A stretch of DNA of 13,693 nucleotides from CAYNDB01 sp964395915 (lineage in GTDB: Bacteria; Nitrospinota_A; UBA7883; JAJRTC01), in the NCBI GenBank assembly GCA_964395915.1, contig CAYNDB010000069.1, positions 1 through 13,693 of the forward strand, in the 5' to 3' direction. Within the stretch, counting starts at the first letter, position 1. The number at the start of each line of letters is the position of its first letter. A program made the position numbers and the translations under genes. Shown here piece by piece: positions 1 to 5,015 of the stretch. The notes beneath the pieces were generated by a model. The model did no database searches. It was not told where the DNA came from and saw only the letters and a program-made list of their open reading frames with translations.

Positions 1-597
1 TCCGTCGAAGTAATTATCAATGGAAATGTCAAAACCAGAATGCTTGTAGACACTGGGTCGAGCCTGACCGTTATAACTAAAAAGCTGGCGGACAAACTTA
101 TGCTATCCGATATCGGCAATGCCCCAAGGTATCCTTTCGAAACACCGGCCGGGATATCATGGGGAAAGCTTGTGATCCTTGATAGCGTAAAAGTGGGCAA
201 CACGGAAATCACTAATGTAGAGGCGGCCATATTTCCACGCCCGCCTAACGGAGCCGAGGGAATATTGGGACTGAGTTTTTTAAGTAATCTCGTATATGAG
301 ATCAACGGCCCCAAAGCAAAACTTACCCTGAAAATTCCTGACGAGAAGGGAAAACTGTATGGAGCCAGAGGCGAAAAATGGTGGCGCGCAAAGTTTGGCA
401 GGGTGGTCGAACGTATCAGCCGTTTCAAAAGCTATAGAGATGCTTTGGATCGCTCAATCAAAGGAAGAAGGCAAGGGATAGGACAAATGACGGCCGCCGA
501 TATTGACGGGATCGTGAAATTTTATAATAAACTTTTGGAGCGGCTTACAGTAGAAGCCAAAGCGCTTGGGGTTCCCAACTCCTGGCAGACTTATTAG
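1..597 (+). CDS. Retropepsin-like aspartic protease, C-terminal part (5' end outside the window)
   Basis: The reading frame is open from the first base, so the gene starts upstream; the ATG at 40 lies inside the fold and is not the real start. The visible part begins with a beta-strand-like stretch, then the catalytic loop VDTGSS (codons 16-21 of the visible frame) and a second hallmark, GILGLSFLS, followed by a short strand. This is the pattern of single-domain bacterial retropepsin-like proteases (clan AA), which are thought to act as homodimers because each chain supplies one Asp. After the protease fold comes a basic, Trp- and Arg-rich extension of roughly 85 residues (KWWRAKF at its start, GVPNSW near its end), predicted helical. 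Relatives often carry an N-terminal signal or DUF4124-like region and are probably periplasmic, but that part is not visible here. The gene ends with TAG directly followed by TAA. The substrate is unknown. Confidence 0.8.
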   Translation, partial: SVEVIINGNVKTRMLVDTGSSLTVITKKLADKLMLSDIGNAPRYPFETPAGISWGKLVILDSVKVGNTEITNVEAAIFPRPPNGAEGILGLSFLSNLVYEINGPKAKLTLKIPDEKGKLYGARGEKWWRAKFGRVVERISRFKSYRDALDRSIKGRRQGIGQMTAADIDGIVKFYNKLLERLTVEAKALGVPNSWQTY

Positions 598-600
598 TAA

Positions 601-650
601 CCAGCTTTCATTCCACGCTCGCGTGACCCAAAGGGTTATGACGCGGCTGG
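601..650 (+). other. Predicted two-part stem-loop after the protease gene
   Basis: Directly after the stop codons, CCAGC (601-605) can pair with GCTGG (646-650) and CGCGT (620-624) with ACGCG (641-645). An apical stem GACCC/GGGTT (625-629 with 633-637, one G-U pair) closes an AAA loop. A 14-nt bulge (606-619) and a 3-nt bulge (638-640) interrupt it. Only three T follow, so it is not a canonical intrinsic terminator. It could protect the 3' end of the mRNA or be part of a small RNA. Folding was done by eye. Confidence 0.35.
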
Positions 651-689
651 CTTTAAACATGAATTAAACCCCGTCACTTACCGACAAGA

Positions 690-708
690 TGCCGGACTAA
701 ATCCGGCA
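690..708. repeat. Short perfect inverted repeat (7-bp stem, 5-nt loop)
   Basis: TGCCGGA (690-696) and TCCGGCA (702-708) are exact reverse complements around CTAAA. No T-run follows on either strand. It lies in the 209-bp gap between the aspartic protease and the coiled-coil gene. It may be a terminator remnant, an operator or an uptake-type repeat; one copy cannot tell. Nothing else of note was seen in this gap. Confidence 0.4.
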
Positions 709-806
709 GGACATTATTATACTGCCACCGCACAATAATATTTGCGTTTTTAAACTGCGGTCTGTACCATCAATGTTTCGAAAACTTTATGAAATGAGGC
801 TTATAA

Positions 807-1136
807 ATGGCGAAAACCACTGTGGAAAAGCTGGCATCGGCCAGCGCAAAACTGAAAACTGTTAAGGAATCCTTAGGCGAAGCGGATTCTTTGAGCAACG
901 AACAACAAGCGGAGCTTAAGGCCGCGCGGAAAAAGCTGAAGCGCGCTCAACGGAGCCAAAGGACACAAAACACAGCAAAAACCAAAAAAGATGATATGGA
1001 GCAGGGGCGGCTAAAAAATATAGAAACGGTGAAGGAAAAAACCGCCAAGCGAGAGCAGGCAAAAGAAGCCGCCCTCACAGCCGCCGCCCAAAAACAGGTT
1101 GAGGAAGAATCCGGCGCCGAAAAAACCAGCGAATAG
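807..1136 (+). CDS. Small Lys/Ala/Glu-rich coiled-coil protein, unknown function
   Basis: This encodes 109 residues of very low complexity, dominated by Lys, Ala, Glu and Gln. There are no Cys or Trp residues, no signal peptide and no membrane segment. Residues 30-95 form long charged helix patterns such as AELKAARKKLKRAQ, which suggests a continuous coiled coil or a largely disordered helical protein; the C-terminus is acidic. The start is supported by GAGG (796-799) seven bases before the ATG. It ends 63 bp before the DUF2400 gene on the same strand, so co-transcription is possible. The composition is typical of nucleoid-associated or scaffold-like small proteins, but no family is recognised and no function is assigned. 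Confidence 0.6.
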   Translation: MAKTTVEKLASASAKLKTVKESLGEADSLSNEQQAELKAARKKLKRAQRSQRTQNTAKTKKDDMEQGRLKNIETVKEKTAKREQAKEAALTAAAQKQVEEESGAEKTSE

Positions 1137-1199
1137 CCGATTCAAAAATAACGGCTTTCCGCTCTTCAACACGTTTGGATATAGTTTCTGGATAGGGCT

Positions 1200-1880
1200 A
1201 TGAAAAGCCCGGAGATCATCAAACCGCATCTAGACCTGCTTTTTCAAAGGTTTGACAAATCCTATCTGGAGCCGGACCCTCTGGCCGCCACCAGTGGATT
1301 CGACAAATCGGACGATATTGAAACAGCCTGCCTTATCGCCGCCCTTTTCGCATATGGCAGGGCGGACCTTATCCAGAGAAATGTATCCGGGATTTTGGAA
1401 ACGATGGGGTCATCCCCCGCCGATTTCTGTGAAACATTCAGGCCATCGCAACAACGCGCCTGGATGAAAGGCTTCGCCTACAGGTTCCACAAGCGGGATG
1501 ACCTTGTGGCGCTNNNNNNNNNNNNNNNNNNNNNNNNNNNNNNNNNNNNNNNNNNNNNNNNNNNNNNNNNNNNNNNNNNNNNNNNNNNNNNNNNNNNNNN
1601 NNNNNNNNNNNNNTCAGTATCCAGCTCTCGTCTTGTCATTCCGCTGGATACACATGTGGCGCGTATAGCCCGGATGCTGGGAATTTTGGAAAGAAAATCC
1701 AACGACTGGAAAGCGGCGCTGGAGCTAACCCGCTTCCTGCGAAAGCTTGACCCTGACGACCCGGTAAAATATGATTTTGCGATCTGCTCCTACGGCAAGC
1801 TCGGCTATTGCGTTCGTAAAATCGACCCGGAAAAGTGTGATTCCTGCGAAATGGCCCCCATCTGCTCGAAAACTTTATAA
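1200..1880 (+). CDS. DUF2400 (TIGR02757) family protein with endonuclease III-like C-terminus, interrupted by assembly gap
   Basis: The N-terminal part has the family pattern YLEPDPLAA...DDIETACLIAALFAYGR (residues about 21-58). After the gap the C-terminal part reads VIPLDTHVARIARMLGI, then DWKAALELTRFLR and DPDDPVKYDFA, all typical of DUF2400. LDTHVARI matches the stretch holding the catalytic Asp of endonuclease III (VDTHIFRV in E. coli Nth). The end of the protein has four Cys in the order C-X8-C-X2-C-X5-C, close to the [4Fe-4S] loop C-X6-C-X2-C-X5-C of Nth. A DNA glycosylase or DNA-binding role is an inference. The segment where Nth has its helix-hairpin-helix and catalytic Lys would fall in or near the 100-N gap. 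Frame is kept across the gap as written, but relatives I recall have about 90 or more residues here, so the true gap is probably longer. The ATG at 1200 is the only ATG after the in-frame stop at 1182; AGGG lies very close to it (1194-1197). Confidence 0.8.
   Translation: MKSPEIIKPHLDLLFQRFDKSYLEPDPLAATSGFDKSDDIETACLIAALFAYGRADLIQRNVSGILETMGSSPADFCETFRPSQQRAWMKGFAYRFHKRDDLVAXXXXXXXXXXXXXXXXXXXXXXXXXXXXXXXXXXSVSSSRLVIPLDTHVARIARMLGILERKSNDWKAALELTRFLRKLDPDDPVKYDFAICSYGKLGYCVRKIDPEKCDSCEMAPICSKTL
1514..1613. other. Assembly gap of 100 N inside the DUF2400 gene
   Basis: Exactly 100 N are present, the usual placeholder for a scaffold join of unknown size. The flanks belong to the N- and C-terminal halves of one protein family in the same frame, so the join is plausible. 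The real length of missing sequence is uncertain. Confidence 0.99.
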
Positions 1881-1916
1881 AATATCCATTTTTTTTCATA
1901 AAATTGCATCTTTATC

Positions 1917-1944
1917 TTCAACTTCTCATCTATTTGTTTATAAT
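1917..1944 (+). promoter_or_regulatory. Candidate sigma70-type promoter for the peroxiredoxin gene
   Basis: The 115-bp gap 1881-1995 is strikingly AT-rich compared with its surroundings. It holds a perfect TATAAT (1939-1944) with a poor -35 match (TTCAAC, 1917-1922; 16-bp spacer). A second -10-like TATAAA lies at 1962-1967. Either would give a short leader ahead of the strong ribosome site at 1984-1989. The weak -35 suggests an activator, but no operator repeat was recognised. Confidence 0.4.
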
Positions 1945-1995
1945 TACATTTTTAGACTTAGTATAAAGTGTCATTTTTTATTTAAGGAGACCAAA

Positions 1996-2583
1996 ATGTC
2001 GATTCAGGTACAATCGCCTGCGCCGGAGTTCACAGCGACCGCCGTGATGCCAGATAAACAATTCAAGGAAGTAAGCCTTGCCGATTATAAAGGCAAGTGG
2101 GTAGTTCTTTTCTTTTATCCTCTTGATTTCACATTTGTTTGCCCAACTGAAATTACTGCTTTTTCAGACAGGGTAGCCGACTTTGAGAAGCTTGGAGCGG
2201 AGGTTTTAGGTTGTTCGGTAGACAGTCAGTTCAGCCACCTTGCATGGGTGGAGACTCCCCGCAACAAAGGCGGACTTGGCGAGATGAAATATCCTCTTAT
2301 CGCAGACCTTACCAAGAAAATCGGCGATGACTATGGAGTTCTGCTTCCGGGTGGAATCACCCTGCGCGGTCTGTTCATCATAGACCCTAAAGGAAACCTG
2401 CGCTATCAGGTCGTCCACGATCTTGGAATCGGAAGGAACGTAGACGAGACCCTTCGCGTTCTCGCCGCTATCCAGTCTGTTGATAAAACAGGCGAAGTAT
2501 GCCCTGCCGACTGGCAGCCAGGCGGAGACACCATGAAACCGGACCCTGAAGGCTCCCAGGAGTATTTCAGCTCTATGGACTGA
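1996..2583 (+). CDS. Typical 2-Cys peroxiredoxin (AhpC/Prx1 type)
   Basis: This thiol peroxidase reduces hydrogen peroxide and organic hydroperoxides in the cytoplasm using thioredoxin- or AhpF-like donors. The 195 residues contain the peroxidatic motif FYPLDFTFVCPTE with Cys49 and the resolving motif GEVCPADWQPG with Cys169, the two-Cys arrangement of the typical class that forms intersubunit disulfides. It also has a GGLG motif (92-95) and a C-terminal Tyr-Phe (190-191), the pair linked with easy over-oxidation in eukaryotic Prx1/Prx2. The start at 1996 is chosen because AAGGAG (1984-1989) lies at ideal spacing and the protein then begins like its family; the same frame is open upstream to 1771 but that part overlaps the DUF2400 gene and is not conserved in kind. 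A strong terminator follows, so it is probably monocistronic. Confidence 0.95.
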   Translation: MSIQVQSPAPEFTATAVMPDKQFKEVSLADYKGKWVVLFFYPLDFTFVCPTEITAFSDRVADFEKLGAEVLGCSVDSQFSHLAWVETPRNKGGLGEMKYPLIADLTKKIGDDYGVLLPGGITLRGLFIIDPKGNLRYQVVHDLGIGRNVDETLRVLAAIQSVDKTGEVCPADWQPGGDTMKPDPEGSQEYFSSMD

Positions 2584-2604
2584 AAACTGATTTTAAACTG
2601 TATT

Positions 2605-2637
2605 ACGGCCCGCTTTAACCGGCGGGCCGTTTTATTA
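2605..2637 (+). terminator. Rho-independent terminator of the peroxiredoxin gene
   Basis: A perfect 9-bp GC-rich stem, ACGGCCCGC (2605-2613) with GCGGGCCGT (2622-2630), encloses an 8-nt loop and is followed by TTTTATTA. It sits 22 bp after the stop codon. Confidence 0.92.
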
Positions 2638-2647
2638 TCCGTGTAAA

Positions 2648-2653
2648 TATAAT
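2648..2653 (+). promoter_or_regulatory. Possible -10 element very close to the nfo start
   Basis: A perfect TATAAT (2648-2653) sits between the terminator and the nfo ATG at 2666. Initiation about 7 bases downstream would leave a leader of only about 6 nt, which fits the absence of a Shine-Dalgarno sequence. No -35 match exists, because that position lies inside the terminator stem, so the call is tentative. Confidence 0.3.
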
Positions 2654-2665
2654 TTTTCTAAATAA

Positions 2666-3565
2666 ATGTCCAAACCAAAAATATTAAAAAAATCTCAGGC
2701 GACCGACCGTCCTTTCGGAGCGCACATGTCGATTGCCGGCGGAGTATCCAACGCCCCGACACGGGCCAACGCCGTGGGAGCCAGGTCTGTCCAAGTGTTC
2801 ACGAAAAACAATAACCGATGGAAAGGCGTCCCGTTGACGACAGAGGAAATCGCCGGCTTTGAAAAAAATAAAAAGGAGTACGGGGTGGACGTTTTCGCGT
2901 CACACGACTGTTACCTGATAAACCTCGCCTCGCAAGATAAGGAAATAATGAGAAAGTCGGCGGAAGCGTTTCTTGATGAGATCGACAGGGCGGACGCTTT
3001 GAATATCCCGTGCCTCGTGTTTCACCCGGGGGCGCATCTGGGTAATGGGGAGGATGATGGAATTGAAAGGATTGTAGAGTCGTTGAACAGCGCTTTGGAA
3101 AAACGCCCGGACAGCCGTGTGACACTTACGCTGGAGACCACTGCGGGACAGGGAACAACACTGGGGCACAGGTTTGAGCATCTGGGCCGAATCATGGAAA
3201 AAGTCGATAAGCCGGAACGGTTCGGCGTCTGCGTCGACACCTGCCATATATTCGCCGCCGGATACGAAATAAACACGCCTGAAGGTTATGAAAAAACTTT
3301 CGAGGAGTTCGACAGGATTGTGGGAATCGATAAAATAAAAATGTTTCATGTCAACGACTCGAAGCGTGAACTCGGGTCGAGGGTGGACAGGCATGAACAT
3401 ATCGGCAAAGGCCATATCGGGCTTGAGGGATTCCGACTGCTTGTAAACGACAGGAGATTTACCAACACGCCTATGATATTGGAAACACCCAAGGGAAAGG
3501 AAGGGCTGGAGGATATCGAAAACCTCAAGGTCCTGCGCGGGCTGATTGAGCCCGATAGCAATTAA
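2666..3565 (+). CDS. nfo: Endonuclease IV (deoxyribonuclease IV, AP endonuclease)
   Basis: This zinc-dependent AP endonuclease cuts the backbone 5' of abasic sites in base excision repair and also removes 3'-blocking groups. The 299 residues form one xylose-isomerase-like TIM barrel. All nine metal ligands known from E. coli EndoIV can be placed: His80, His120, Glu157, Asp191, His194, His228, Asp241, His243 and Glu273. Family motifs include FGAHMSIAGG near the start, VFHPGAHLG, LETTAGQG, CVDTCHIFAAGY, FHVNDSKRELGSRVDRHEHIGKG and ILETPKG. The protein has about 16 extra N-terminal residues before FGAH. An internal ATG (residue 21) would delete that conserved strand, so 2666 is preferred although no Shine-Dalgarno is visible. 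The gene lies just after the peroxiredoxin terminator, next to an oxidative-stress gene whose lesions it would help repair. Confidence 0.96.
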   Translation: MSKPKILKKSQATDRPFGAHMSIAGGVSNAPTRANAVGARSVQVFTKNNNRWKGVPLTTEEIAGFEKNKKEYGVDVFASHDCYLINLASQDKEIMRKSAEAFLDEIDRADALNIPCLVFHPGAHLGNGEDDGIERIVESLNSALEKRPDSRVTLTLETTAGQGTTLGHRFEHLGRIMEKVDKPERFGVCVDTCHIFAAGYEINTPEGYEKTFEEFDRIVGIDKIKMFHVNDSKRELGSRVDRHEHIGKGHIGLEGFRLLVNDRRFTNTPMILETPKGKEGLEDIENLKVLRGLIEPDSN

Positions 3566-3576
3566 CCTTTAGCCTG

Positions 3577-3773
3577 GGTAGCGCGTCAGTTTGAATTTTT
3601 CTATTGTTGAGATCCTTCGCCTACGGCTCAGGATGACAAAGGTTGGTTCGCGCGTCGTCCCTATCATACACGGTGTCATTCTGGGAGCGTATGCGACAAA
3701 GCTTACTTCAAACACAAAGTGAATCTCCACAATTGAAACTTAATAGAATCAAATTTCAAACTGATGCGCCACC
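3577..3773. repeat. MITE-like inverted-repeat element, non-coding
   Basis: The 292-bp gap after nfo is largely one imperfect palindrome. The ends are GGTAGCGCGTCAGTTTGAA (3577-3595) and, on the opposite strand from 3773, GGTGGCGCATCAGTTTGAA: 17 of 19 positions match, with similarity continuing through TTCTATT. Closer to the centre a second pair of arms matches: TCGCCTACGGCTCAGGATGACA (3617-3638, split here only as one motif around CTACGG) against the reverse of 3674-3697. The element is bordered by direct repeats ACCTTTAGCCTG (3565-3576) and ACCTTTAGGCTG (3771-3782), 11 of 12 identical, which resemble a target-site duplication although the right one overlaps the terminal repeat by 3 bp. The inner arms look like intergenic repeats common in bacterial genomes. 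No open frame in it looks real. It may be a MITE or a REP-like hairpin repeat. Confidence 0.65.
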
Positions 3774-3857
3774 TTTAGGCTGTATCAAGTTTCATGTTGG
3801 GAGGCTATGTGGTAAGATTGGCGTACTCTTTAAATAATCGAACTGGAGAGCCGAAAA

Positions 3858-4238
3858 ATGCCGGATGATAAAAAACGAGACAAGGAAATGGAAGCATTGT
3901 CCAAGGCTATTGTTGAGGCGATCATGAAATCGGCGGACGTAAAAGAGGCCCTCGGAAAAGTTCTAAACAGGGAAAACCTTCGCGATAGTTCTTTTATGGC
4001 GCTATTGCTTAAAATAGAAAACCTTACCCAATCAATGGGGCTGGAAATATCATGCTCTTGCGAGTTTGAGGGTGAAGAACTGGTCGCGGAAGATACCGCT
4101 GGGTCGGACAAGCAGCTTCTTTCCGAGAATATTGAGGAGGATGCGAAACTTTCACCCCAGGAAAAGGCTTTTCGTGAATTTCTTGCCGACCGGTTTGATG
4201 AAGACGAATGGCTCAAAAAACACGGCCTGATTCTCTAA
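3858..4238 (+). CDS. Acidic 126-residue protein, unknown function
   Basis: The start is well supported by GGAGAG (3845-3850) seven bases before the ATG. The protein is strongly acidic and helical with no signal peptide or membrane segment. Residues 1-45 are a charged helical region, residues 46-70 are more hydrophobic and contain a Cys pair (SCSCEF), and residues 70-95 look like a flexible acidic linker. The C-terminal 30 residues contain EKAFREFLADRFDEDEWLKKHG, a likely helical module that looks like the most conserved part. I do not recognise a family. It is isolated: the MITE-like element lies upstream and pcm begins 92 bp downstream, so co-transcription with pcm is possible but not shown. 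Confidence 0.7.
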   Translation: MPDDKKRDKEMEALSKAIVEAIMKSADVKEALGKVLNRENLRDSSFMALLLKIENLTQSMGLEISCSCEFEGEELVAEDTAGSDKQLLSENIEEDAKLSPQEKAFREFLADRFDEDEWLKKHGLIL

Positions 4239-4239
4239 A

Positions 4240-4254
4240 GTAAAGCGTCTTTAC
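4240..4254 (+). other. Small hairpin after the 126-residue gene
   Basis: GTAAAG (4240-4245) and CTTTAC (4249-4254) are exact reverse complements around CGT, directly after the stop codon. The stem is AT-rich and has no T-run behind it, so it is at best a weak pause site or 3'-end stabiliser. Confidence 0.3.
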
Positions 4255-4330
4255 AGTCGGAAAAGTTAGGCCCTGACGCTACTATTCGTTGGTGGTATTT
4301 TTTGGCAACCCCATTGTTTTCGCCGCTAAA

Positions 4331-4978
4331 ATGAATAAAAGTGATCTCGAAATTCAAAAAAACACCATGATTACACGGCATCTTAAAGGCCGCGGCATCA
4401 CAGATATAGCCGTCCTTAAAGCCATGGAATCCGTCCCCAGAGAGGAGTTTACAACCCCTGAATTCAGGCAAATGGCGTATGAAGACAACCCGTTGCCGAT
4501 CGGTGAGGGTCAAACAATAAGCCAACCATATATCGTCGCCCTGATGTTGCAATCGTTGCGTCTGCGGCCTGAAGATAAAGCGCTGGAAGTTGGGGCTGGC
4601 TCCGGCTACCAGGCTGCGGTCCTGGCGGAAATTGTCGACCATGTTTATACCATGGAGATTATCAAAACCCTGGCGGACTCCGCCAAAGAACGGCTCGAAA
4701 AGCTGGGTTATGAAAATGTAACAGTTCGCCATGCCGACGGGTATAACGGATGGGCTGAACACGCTCCTTATGACAAAATAATAATGGCGGCGGCGGCGGA
4801 AAAAATCCCGACCCCGTTGGAGGATCAGCTAAAAGAAGGGGGATTGCTGATAACGCCTGTTGGCGGCGGTGATTGCCAGGAGCTTTTGTTGGGAGAAAAG
4901 CGTGATGGCAAAGTAAACTACAAGGTAGTCACTACGGTGCGTTTCGTGCCGATGACAGGAACCGTTTTGGAAACATGA
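4331..4978 (+). CDS. pcm: Protein-L-isoaspartate O-methyltransferase
   Basis: This enzyme uses S-adenosylmethionine to methylate L-isoaspartyl residues formed by ageing of Asn and Asp, starting their conversion back to Asp. From the ATG at 4331 it has 215 residues, the usual family length. The substrate-side motif GEGQTISQPYIVALM is followed by the SAM-binding motif I, ALEVGAGSGYQAAVLAE, then an acidic strand end (VYTMEI) and the late motifs YDKIIMAAAAEKIP and LKEGGLLITPVGG. The same frame is open upstream to TTG 4289, but the extra 14 residues are unlike the family N-terminus, so 4331 is preferred. Neither start has a good ribosome site. The GH57 gene begins 37 bp downstream on the same strand, so the two may be co-transcribed. 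No signal peptide is seen, implying a cytoplasmic enzyme. Confidence 0.95.
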   Translation: MNKSDLEIQKNTMITRHLKGRGITDIAVLKAMESVPREEFTTPEFRQMAYEDNPLPIGEGQTISQPYIVALMLQSLRLRPEDKALEVGAGSGYQAAVLAEIVDHVYTMEIIKTLADSAKERLEKLGYENVTVRHADGYNGWAEHAPYDKIIMAAAAEKIPTPLEDQLKEGGLLITPVGGGDCQELLLGEKRDGKVNYKVVTTVRFVPMTGTVLET

Positions 4979-5015
4979 TTTATCCACTGAAAACTGGCGC
5001 GGGAGCTATTAATTT

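Noticed and set aside
454..660. Small - strand frame opposite the end of the aspartic protease gene
   Set aside because: No ribosome site or conserved pattern; it overlaps a clear coding region on the + strand.
1771..1995. Upstream extension of the peroxiredoxin frame
   Set aside because: It overlaps the DUF2400 gene and the AT-rich promoter region; the ribosome site at 1984-1989 and family N-terminus support the start at 1996.
3611..3697. CRISPR-like repeats in the nfo-downstream gap
   Set aside because: The repeated motifs are inverted and only two in number, without regular spacers.
3643..3837. A 64-codon + strand frame in the nfo-downstream gap
   Set aside because: It lies inside the MITE-like inverted repeat, has no ribosome site and no recognisable protein pattern.
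4289..4330. TTG/GTG starts upstream of pcm, giving a hydrophobic 14-residue N-terminus
   Set aside because: Too short for a signal peptide, no ribosome site, and the ATG at 4331 gives the usual length of the family.
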